This document shows positions 51,265-58,766 of a stretch of 64,000 nucleotides of DNA, one piece after another. The translations under genes were made by a program, and so were the position numbers. Below the pieces are notes generated by a model that worked only from the letters and a program-made list of their open reading frames with translations, made no database searches and was not told where the DNA came from. The stretch lies in NCBI GenBank assembly GCA_902792815.1, contig CADBAY010000009.1, forward strand, positions 79,474 through 143,473. Direction: 5' to 3'. How positions within the stretch are numbered: the stretch's first letter is position 1; each line of letters opens with the position of its first letter. The stretch is from an uncultured Bacteroidia bacterium. Lineage in GTDB: Bacteria; Bacteroidota; Bacteroidia; Bacteroidales; UBA932.

Positions 51265-54200
51265 ATGAAACTATCCAAACTTATCGCAGTTGCGCTCCTG
51301 GCCTCTCTGGCCTTCGTTTCTTGCAACGAATCCCAGAACGGCGGCCCCGCAGGCAAGTCAGGTGACAAAGTTCAGGTTGCCACCCCCACCGTTGAGGAAG
51401 CCGGGTACGAATCGTACGACGGTACCGAAACTCCGGTATCCACTCCCGACGCTCCCCAGATCAAGCTCGTAAGCAAGGGGTCCATACTTCCGTCCACCGG
51501 ACAGATGGATTTGCTGTTCAGCTCCTATGGCTATGCACAGGCCCGTTTCCGCGTACGTAAGATATTTACCAGCAATATCTTGCAGTTCCTGCAGTTTGAT
51601 ACCTACGAGGCTCGCTACAACATCTCCAGGGTAGCGCGTGTGGTGGCCGACACTACCGTGGTGCTCGGCGCAACCGACGCTCCGCATATCCGCGAGGTCC
51701 GTAACTACGCCTTAAGTCTGGACGACCTTATCAAGCCCGAGCCCGGCGCCATTTATCACGTGGAAATCCGCGGCCTGGAGCCCCTCGAGGAGGAAGACTT
51801 TTGGGACAGCGACACTTATTTCGGCGATTACGACACTTACGACGAGCGCAATACGTTCCTGCTCGCTACTGATGTTGCCCTTATCGCCAAAGGCGGCAGC
51901 AACAAATGGGAGGTATTTGCTTGCGACATTATCAGCGGCACTCCTCTCAAGGGCGCCAAGGTCAAGCTCTACGACGACGTGCTCCAGGAGCTCGGCAAGG
52001 GCGTGACCGACAAGGACGGCTGCGTGACTTTCCCTGCCGACGATACCGGACGCTACGTGGTCGTACAGTCTGACAAGGGCAGCGCCTACCTCGCGCTCAA
52101 GAACGAGAAGTCGCTCTCTACCAGTGACTTCGATGTTTCCGGCACCTACTCTTCAGGCGGCCTCAAGGCCTTCATCTTCGGAGAGAGGGGAGTTTGGCGT
52201 CCGGGTGATACCCTGCACATCAGCACCATCACCATGACCGAAGACGGCGACCTTCCCATCGGCCATCCCGTGGTGGCGGAACTCCTCAATCCTGACGGCC
52301 AGGTCACCCGCACCGTTACCGTCAAGAACGACGGCGGCCACATTTTCCACTTCCCGTTCACTACCGATGCCGACGCCCCTACAGGCAACTGGAGGGTAAA
52401 GGTCAAGGTGGGCTCGCAGACTTTCTCCAAGGCTGTAAAGATCGAGACCGTCAAGCCCAACAAGCTCGATATCGACCTGAGCTTCGACCAGGAATGGCTG
52501 GTGCCGAAGAGCAGCTGCGTGGGTACCATCACCGTCAAATGGCTCTACGGCGCTCCCGGAGCGGACCTGAAAGTCAACGGCGATGTGGAGCTCACCAACG
52601 CCCGCACTGCATTCAAGGGCTACGAGGCATATGACTTCCGCGACGACAGCCGCAGTTTCACCAGCCAGTCCCGTTATTTCAACGATATGCGCACGGACGA
52701 AAACGGCCAGGTGCAGGTTACCACCAACATGGACCTTCGCGGCCAGGGTGTTCCCGGCATGCTCAACATCGGCTTCACCCTTCGCGCTTTCGAGCCTTCG
52801 GGCGAGTTCAGCACCGGTGTTTCGTCCTTCAAGCTCTCTCCCTTCGACACTTACGTGGGCGTGAAAGTCGATCAGGACAAGACCGAGTGGGGTGAGACCT
52901 ACCTCAAGAGCGGCGTGGCGCATAAGTTCGACGTGGCTACTGTCGGTCCCGACGGCAAGCCCGTTTCCGCTTCCGACCTGCACGTTGAAATATTCCATGT
53001 TGACTGGAGCTGGTGGTGGAATTCATCTTCACAGATAGCCAGCTACATGTCCGGCAAGAGCAAAGAGGTCTTCCTTGACAAGCACATTGCCACCCAGGGC
53101 GGCTCCGGCAGCTTCAGCTACGACTGGAAAAACGCTCCCGACGGACTCTACTTCGTGCGTGTCAGCGACGATGCCGGCGGCCACGCAACTTCCATGCTCT
53201 GCGAGGTTTATGAGAACTACAGCGGCAAGACCAACGGCTCCGAGGCCGCCGCTCGCCTGAGCATCAGCTCTAACAAAGACAAATACTCCGTAGGCGAGAC
53301 CGCCAAGCTGTCCATCCCTTCGTCGGCAGGCAGCAAGGCTCTGGTATCGCTCGAGAAGGGCGGCCGTATCATAAGCAGCGAATGGGTTGACTGCCAGGCC
53401 GGTTCGACCGAGATCAAAGTCCCCGTCACCAGCGAGATGCTGCCCAATGTATATGCATTCGTTACCCTGGTCCAGCCTCACAAGAATACTCTGAACGACG
53501 CTCCCGTGCGTATGTACGGCGTGCACAACCTCGATGTCGAGGACGCCGCCTCCCATCTGGAGCCCGTACTTGAGATACCCGCCGACGTGAAGCCCGAGAC
53601 CACTCTCAAGTTCAAGGTCAAGGAAAAGAGCGGCAAGGCTATGAGTTACATCGTGGCTCTCGTCGATGAAGGCCTGCTCGGACTTACCGCTTACAAGACT
53701 CCGGACGCCTGGAAGGCATTCTACGCCAAGGAGGCTCTTCGCGTACGTACCTGGGATGTTTACGACGATGTGATCGGCGCATACGGCGGAAAGATCGAGC
53801 AGCTGTTTGCAATCGGCGGTGATGATGAAGCCGCCTCCGAGGCCATCCGCCCTCAGGGCGCACAGCGCTTCAAACCCGTTGTGGCTTATCTCGGTCCCTT
53901 CACCCTCAAGGGCGGCAAGAGCGCCAGCCATTCCTTCGACGTGCCTCAGTACATCGGCTCGCTCCGCGCCATGGTCATTGCCACCGACGGCAGGGCCCAG
54001 GGCAGCAGCAGTACCAATGTAACCGTCACCAAGCCCGTCATGGTGCAGACCACCCTGCCCAGGACTATGAACATAGGCGAGACCATCAAGGTTCCCGTGA
54101 CCCTCATGACCCTCAAGGACGGCGTAGGTGACGTCAAGCTTGGCATCAAGACCGACAACCTGGTAGAGGTGGTGGGCCCTGCAACCCAGACCGTGCGCTC

Positions 54201-55824
54201 CGACAAGGCAGGACAGGAACTCAGCTACTTCGAGATCAAGGTCGGCGACAAGACCGGCATAGCCCACGTGGCCACCACAGCCGAGTCTTCCAACGACAAA
54301 TCTTCCAGCGTCATCGAGATAGACGTCCTCAATCCCAATCCCGAGGTTACCCGCGGCCAGACCGTGCTGCTGCCGGGCGGCGCTTCCAAGGAACTTAAGG
54401 TCGATCTGTTCGGCACTCCCGGAACCAATTCCGTGCAGCTCGAACTCTCCACCATTCCCGCCATCGACCTGCAGTCACGCCTGCGCTACCTCCTAACCTA
54501 TCCTTACGGATGCCTTGAGCAGACCGTCTCCTCGGCCTTCCCTCAGCTCTATCTTGACAAGATCATGACCTGTGACGAGAGCACCCGCGAGCGCAGCCGC
54601 TTCAATGTCGAGGCTGCCATCCGCAGGCTCCAGATCTATCGCCGTTCCGACGGCTCTCTGAGCTACTGGCCCGGCAGCAGCTACTCCTCGCTCTTCGGCA
54701 GCGCCTATGCCCTCCACTTCCTCAAGGAAGCCGAGGATGCCGGCTATGCCGTGCCCGTGGACCTCAAGAAAGAACTCATCGCCTGGCTTGGACGCAACGT
54801 GTCCGACTCCAAGGAGGATATGACATCCCGCGCATACGGAGTTTATGCTCTGGCAACCGCCGGCAAGCCCGCCCGCAGCGCAATGAACCTCCTTCGCGAG
54901 AAGGTTAAGAAGATGCCTGCCGGCGCCGCATGGCTGCTCTCCGCAGCTTATGCCGTCGACGGCAAGAAGAACGTTTCCCGCGAGATCGCAGCGGCTCTCA
55001 AATACGAAGACGGTGTTTATGAGGCCTATGGCAGCACCGACCGCAACAGAGCGGTAGCGCTCAAGACCATGCTCCTGATCGACCGCAAGGAAGATGCATT
55101 CAAGCTGGCCGAGACCATCGCCTCACGCCTTAACGACAAGGATGTGTATATGAGCACCCAGTCAACCGCCTGGAGCCTCTACGCCATTGCCGACTACGCC
55201 CGCGAGAATGCAGGCGGTGTGCAGGCAACCTACAACGCAGGCGGCAAGGCTGTCAAGGTGAGCGGCGACAAGTGCCTGGAGTCCAGGGCTATAGCTGTCG
55301 GTGAAGGAGACAAGAGCCTGAACATAAAGATCGATAACGCCGGCCAGGGCAATCTGTATGCAGTGGCTTCCGTAACCGGTATTCCTCCGGCATCTACCGA
55401 GAAGGCCATAAGCAACAAGCTCAAGATGACCGTCAGCTATGTTGACGACCAGCACAATCCGGTCAAGGTTGACACCCTTTCGAGAGGACGTATGATATTC
55501 GCCGTGGTGACCGTCACCAACACAGGTGCTACCGCGGCAAGGGATCTGGCTCTCAACCAGAAGTTCCCTTCGGGCTGGGAGATCCAGAACGACCGTCTGT
55601 ACTCTGCAGCTTCAGGGTATCCTTCGGGCGTGAGCTACCAGGATATCAGGGACGACAGGGTGTACAGCTTCTTCGATCTTGGCGCCGGTAAGAGCGTCAC
55701 CATAGAGACCAAGCTTGTTGCCACATATCCCGGCAAGTTCTATCTTCCTGCAGTGAGCTGCAGCGCGATGTACGACGCTACGGTGTCCGCGCTTGTTCCC
55801 GGACGCTGGATTGAAGTGAAATAA
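51265..55824 (+). CDS. Bacterial alpha-2-macroglobulin lipoprotein (thioester-containing)
   Basis: A 1519-aa periplasmic lipoprotein, acylated Cys20 (LAFVSC). It has tandem macroglobulin-like (MG) sandwiches, an FGERGVWRPGDTLHI segment that marks the MG1/MG2 region in bacterial homologues, and a bait-type region (~870-900 with AIGGDDEAASEA). The thioester motif C1083-L-E-Q1086 lies in YPYGCLEQT, followed by the alpha-helical thioester domain (~1085-1370) and a C-terminal receptor-binding-like sandwich. Such proteins trap proteases that enter the periplasm and are thought to protect or assist PBP1C-mediated repair. Divergent from pbpC; an EamA gene follows after six bases. Confidence 0.95.
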   Translation: MKLSKLIAVALLASLAFVSCNESQNGGPAGKSGDKVQVATPTVEEAGYESYDGTETPVSTPDAPQIKLVSKGSILPSTGQMDLLFSSYGYAQARFRVRKIFTSNILQFLQFDTYEARYNISRVARVVADTTVVLGATDAPHIREVRNYALSLDDLIKPEPGAIYHVEIRGLEPLEEEDFWDSDTYFGDYDTYDERNTFLLATDVALIAKGGSNKWEVFACDIISGTPLKGAKVKLYDDVLQELGKGVTDKDGCVTFPADDTGRYVVVQSDKGSAYLALKNEKSLSTSDFDVSGTYSSGGLKAFIFGERGVWRPGDTLHISTITMTEDGDLPIGHPVVAELLNPDGQVTRTVTVKNDGGHIFHFPFTTDADAPTGNWRVKVKVGSQTFSKAVKIETVKPNKLDIDLSFDQEWLVPKSSCVGTITVKWLYGAPGADLKVNGDVELTNARTAFKGYEAYDFRDDSRSFTSQSRYFNDMRTDENGQVQVTTNMDLRGQGVPGMLNIGFTLRAFEPSGEFSTGVSSFKLSPFDTYVGVKVDQDKTEWGETYLKSGVAHKFDVATVGPDGKPVSASDLHVEIFHVDWSWWWNSSSQIASYMSGKSKEVFLDKHIATQGGSGSFSYDWKNAPDGLYFVRVSDDAGGHATSMLCEVYENYSGKTNGSEAAARLSISSNKDKYSVGETAKLSIPSSAGSKALVSLEKGGRIISSEWVDCQAGSTEIKVPVTSEMLPNVYAFVTLVQPHKNTLNDAPVRMYGVHNLDVEDAASHLEPVLEIPADVKPETTLKFKVKEKSGKAMSYIVALVDEGLLGLTAYKTPDAWKAFYAKEALRVRTWDVYDDVIGAYGGKIEQLFAIGGDDEAASEAIRPQGAQRFKPVVAYLGPFTLKGGKSASHSFDVPQYIGSLRAMVIATDGRAQGSSSTNVTVTKPVMVQTTLPRTMNIGETIKVPVTLMTLKDGVGDVKLGIKTDNLVEVVGPATQTVRSDKAGQELSYFEIKVGDKTGIAHVATTAESSNDKSSSVIEIDVLNPNPEVTRGQTVLLPGGASKELKVDLFGTPGTNSVQLELSTIPAIDLQSRLRYLLTYPYGCLEQTVSSAFPQLYLDKIMTCDESTRERSRFNVEAAIRRLQIYRRSDGSLSYWPGSSYSSLFGSAYALHFLKEAEDAGYAVPVDLKKELIAWLGRNVSDSKEDMTSRAYGVYALATAGKPARSAMNLLREKVKKMPAGAAWLLSAAYAVDGKKNVSREIAAALKYEDGVYEAYGSTDRNRAVALKTMLLIDRKEDAFKLAETIASRLNDKDVYMSTQSTAWSLYAIADYARENAGGVQATYNAGGKAVKVSGDKCLESRAIAVGEGDKSLNIKIDNAGQGNLYAVASVTGIPPASTEKAISNKLKMTVSYVDDQHNPVKVDTLSRGRMIFAVVTVTNTGATAARDLALNQKFPSGWEIQNDRLYSAASGYPSGVSYQDIRDDRVYSFFDLGAGKSVTIETKLVATYPGKFYLPAVSCSAMYDATVSALVPGRWIEVK

Positions 55825-55830
55825 GGCTCC

Positions 55831-56793
55831 ATGTGGGTTCTGCTGGCGGTATTTTCCGCCATACTGCTTGGTACTTACGATGTAGCCAAGAAGCAGGCGC
55901 TCCGGAAGAACGGCACATTCGCCGTTCTTCTGGTGGCGACTGCTCTTTCTACCCTCTTCGTCTCGCCTTTCCTTCGCATAGGCCCGGCCGAAGATCACTT
56001 CAAACTGGCTCTTAAGGCTGTTTTGGTTACTGCTTCCTGGGTATCGGGCATGGAGGGCCTCAAGCGTCTGCCTCTCACCACGGTAAGCACCATCAAGGGC
56101 TCGCGCCCCGTGTTCGTGGTGCTGTTCTCTATCATCCTTTTCGGCGAAAGGCTCAATTGGATGCAGTGGCTCGGAATAGCTATTGTGCTGGGCGCCCTGT
56201 ATATGCTCGGGTTTACAAGCCGCAGGGACGCCTCGGCCCAGGTGCGCAAGACCGGCTTCATCTGGATGGGGATTTCGGTCCTTACGGGTGTTGCCAGCGC
56301 ACTGTACGACAAGTACATCATGAAGGGAATGGAGCCCATGTTCGTGCAGAGCTGGACCAACCTATTCATAACCATCATCCTGGCTCTGTGTGTCTTGGTA
56401 AAGCGCCTGGCCGTTTCCGGACGGGCCGGCAGGGCGTCCTCCGACCGTCTGCGCCCACGCAGCCGTGAGTGGGAGGGGCCCGCGCCGTCAGGCGTGGGAG
56501 GGATGAGCGAAGCGAAGTCGGAGGGAGCCCTGCCGGCCCATCCGGATAGATTTGTCTGGGACTGGACTTTGGTGCTGGTAGCCGTACTCATTACCGCCGC
56601 CGACGCCCTCTACTTTTTCGCCCTCAAGCAACCCGATGCCCTTCTCAGCATCATATCGGTAGTTCGGCGCGCCTCGGTACTCGTAACCTTCGTTCTGGGC
56701 GCCATCATCTTCCACGAGGGAAATATACGCGCCAAGGGGCTCAATATGCTCCTGATGGCCGCCGGCGTGGTGCTTCTGCTGATTGGCAGCTGA
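55831..56793 (+). CDS. EamA-family (DMT) transporter with an in-frame palindromic insertion
   Basis: A 320-aa inner-membrane protein with about ten hydrophobic segments in two EamA repeats (first TISTIKGSRPVFVVLFSII-like block at ~85-105, second ~270-320 with SVVRRASVLVTFVLGAIIF). Between the sixth and seventh segments lies an unusual hydrophilic stretch (~196-239), rich in Arg, Gly, Pro and Ser, that is absent from typical EamA proteins and is encoded by a palindromic element (56417-56545) of 129 bp, exactly 43 codons. The rest flows uninterrupted, so the protein may still work with an enlarged loop. Substrate unknown. Six bases after the macroglobulin gene. Confidence 0.82.
   Translation: MWVLLAVFSAILLGTYDVAKKQALRKNGTFAVLLVATALSTLFVSPFLRIGPAEDHFKLALKAVLVTASWVSGMEGLKRLPLTTVSTIKGSRPVFVVLFSIILFGERLNWMQWLGIAIVLGALYMLGFTSRRDASAQVRKTGFIWMGISVLTGVASALYDKYIMKGMEPMFVQSWTNLFITIILALCVLVKRLAVSGRAGRASSDRLRPRSREWEGPAPSGVGGMSEAKSEGALPAHPDRFVWDWTLVLVAVLITAADALYFFALKQPDALLSIISVVRRASVLVTFVLGAIIFHEGNIRAKGLNMLLMAAGVVLLLIGS
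56417..56545. repeat. Palindromic element inserted in frame within the EamA gene
   Basis: Arms 56423-56445 and 56517-56539 are inverted repeats (21 of 23 bases pair), extendable outward to CCGGA/TCCGG at 56417 and 56545. An inner inverted pair CCCACGC/GCGTGGG lies at 56454-56460 and 56492-56498. Both the 117-bp core and the 129-bp extended form are multiples of three. Confidence 0.75.
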
Positions 56794-56808
56794 TTGACAG
56801 AAAATATT

Positions 56809-56816
56809 TATATTTG
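56809..56816 (+). promoter_or_regulatory. -7 element TATATTTG for the SGNH esterase gene
   Basis: Perfect TAnnTTTG match 34 bases upstream of the ATG at 56851. Confidence 0.5.
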
Positions 56817-56850
56817 TAGAACGTGAATATAACCAACAAATCATAACACG

Positions 56851-58026
56851 ATGAAAAGAATAATCTTTGCAGCAGCCGTACTATTGATGGCATGCTCCTG
56901 CAGCCAGAAGCTGTACAATGTAACCAAGTCTTACGACGACAAGCACTTCGCCAAGCTCCAGCAGGTATTGGACAATCCCACTACCCCCAAGGATGTAAGC
57001 TACAGCTTTACGGAGGCTTCCGACATCGGTCTGGTGGGTAAAATGTTCTACAACACCCCCAACCCTTATCACCGCATCGACACGGTTAAGTACAAGGGAA
57101 TGAACAAAGGCGAGAATTTCCAGGCTCGCAGCAGCGCGGGTCTTGCGGTTATCTTCTCCACCAACTCCAGCTCCATTTCCGTCAAGACAGAATGGGGCCA
57201 GAAGTATGTAGCCAACAATACAATGCCTCTTGCTTACAGCGGTTACGACCTCTACATCAAGAACAAGAAGGGCGAATGGCAGTGGGCTGCATCGGGCGGC
57301 GTCAAGCCCGGCAAGGAGGAAGACAACGTCGTGCTCATCAAGGATATGGCACCCGGCGAGAAGCAGTGCATACTTTATATGCCCAACTACAGCGAGGTGC
57401 GCTCCTGCAAGATCGGAGTAACCGTGGGTTCATACATCAAGAAGCTTGACGGACAATTCCGCAACAAGATTGTCTTCCACGGCTCTTCCTACACCCAGGG
57501 CATCAGTATCAGCCGTTCCGGTATGAGCTATCCCATGCAGTTCATGCGCCACACCGGCATGCAGGTTCTTGCTTTCGGTATGAGCGGCAACTGCAAGATG
57601 CAGTCTTATTTTGCCGACGTGCTCGTTGATGTCGATGCCGACGCTTATGTGTTCGACGCCTTCTCCAATCCCGACTATCTGATGATCAAAGACCGCCTGC
57701 AACCGTTCATCGACCGTATGATTGCAGCGCATCCCGGCAAGCCCCTCATCTTCCAGCAGACCATCTACCGCGAGGCACGTAACTTCTCGCTGACCTACGA
57801 TGCCAGGGAGCAGGCCAAGATGGACATGGCTTCAACTGTTTTCAGCCAGCTGCTCAAGGATCCCAAGTATGCCGATGTATATTTCATCCAGACCAACGCT
57901 TGCGCGAAGGGCAGCCACGAGTATTCGGTTGACGGCGTCCATCCCGACGATCACGGCTACTATCTCTGGAGCAAATCCATCGAGAAGCCCATCCTGAGCA
58001 TCCTGGCCAAGTACGGCATACAGTGA
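56851..58026 (+). CDS. SGNH/GDSL-type esterase lipoprotein with N-terminal beta-sandwich
   Basis: A 391-aa exported protein with a lipoprotein-type N-terminus (MKRIIFAAAVLLMACSCSQ; Cys15 or Cys17). Residues ~45-200 are a beta-sandwich of the kind that precedes the catalytic domain in Bacteroidota carbohydrate esterases. The hydrolase part shows FHGSSYTQG with the likely nucleophile Ser213 (GSS instead of the usual GDS), the GMSGNCK oxyanion-hole segment and the C-terminal pair Asp361/His364 in DGVHPDDHG. Probable substrates are acetyl or acyl groups on glycans. It overlaps the next gene by four bases. Confidence 0.82.
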   Translation: MKRIIFAAAVLLMACSCSQKLYNVTKSYDDKHFAKLQQVLDNPTTPKDVSYSFTEASDIGLVGKMFYNTPNPYHRIDTVKYKGMNKGENFQARSSAGLAVIFSTNSSSISVKTEWGQKYVANNTMPLAYSGYDLYIKNKKGEWQWAASGGVKPGKEEDNVVLIKDMAPGEKQCILYMPNYSEVRSCKIGVTVGSYIKKLDGQFRNKIVFHGSSYTQGISISRSGMSYPMQFMRHTGMQVLAFGMSGNCKMQSYFADVLVDVDADAYVFDAFSNPDYLMIKDRLQPFIDRMIAAHPGKPLIFQQTIYREARNFSLTYDAREQAKMDMASTVFSQLLKDPKYADVYFIQTNACAKGSHEYSVDGVHPDDHGYYLWSKSIEKPILSILAKYGIQ

Positions 58027-58766
58027 AATTAAGACTCTCCATTATTCTTGCTGGCATGATTGCAGTATTTGGCTGCTCTCATGCCAGCATGCCTGTGGTG
58101 GGAGTGAGCTGCTCGCGCAGCGGCTCCGGTTCCGCATTGCTGCCCACTACATATACCGACGCACTGCGCAGCGCCGGTGCTGTTCCCCTTGTTATACCCA
58201 CGGTTTCCGATGAGGCGCAGGCGGCCGCCGTGATGGAAGTTGTGGACGGAATCGTGTTCTCTGGCGGAGAAGACGTCAACCCTGCATGGTACGGAGAGAG
58301 TGTGTGGAACGAGACTGTGGAGATTGACTCCGTCCGTGACAGGTCGGACAGCCTGCTCGCCCGCGCGGCGCTTGCCTGCGGGAAACCTGTGCTGGCCATC
58401 TGCCGGGGGAGTCAGCTGATGAATGTCATTCTTGGCGGTTCCCTTTATCAGGACCTGCCTACCCAGTTCTCCGGAGGCGTCGTCCATTCCGGGAAAACTC
58501 ACAAAATTGGCTTGGAAGAGGGGAGTGTGCTGGCCGGTTTGTACGGTACCGACTCGCTGACTGTCAATTCCATGCATCATCAGGCGGTAAAGGACCCAGC
58601 CCCGGGTATCCGTATTACCGCAAGCTCTGCCGACGGCATAGTGGAGGCCTGGGAAACGCCTCAGATAGTTGCAGTGCAGTTCCACCCCGAGAAGATGCTC
58701 GCCGCCGGCGATTCAGCCTGGCTGCCGCTTTTCAAAGCGTTCGTTTCACGTACGGCTCAAAGGTAG
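58023..58766 (+). CDS. Class-I glutamine-amidotransferase-like hydrolase (peptidase C26, PuuD-like), lipoprotein-like N-terminus
   Basis: A 247-aa protein starting at GTG 58023, overlapping the esterase stop (GTGA). The catalytic triad of the gamma-glutamyl-gamma-aminobutyrate hydrolase family is present: Cys127 in AICRGSQLMN, His221 and Glu223 in VQFHPEKM; DGIVFSGGEDVNP is also typical. Unusually for this normally cytoplasmic family, the first 18 residues form a lipoprotein signal (AVFGC), so it may hydrolyse gamma-glutamyl amides or peptides in the periplasm. Its 3' end overlaps the convergent uvrA gene by 21 bp. Confidence 0.88.
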   Translation: MKLRLSIILAGMIAVFGCSHASMPVVGVSCSRSGSGSALLPTTYTDALRSAGAVPLVIPTVSDEAQAAAVMEVVDGIVFSGGEDVNPAWYGESVWNETVEIDSVRDRSDSLLARAALACGKPVLAICRGSQLMNVILGGSLYQDLPTQFSGGVVHSGKTHKIGLEEGSVLAGLYGTDSLTVNSMHHQAVKDPAPGIRITASSADGIVEAWETPQIVAVQFHPEKMLAAGDSAWLPLFKAFVSRTAQR

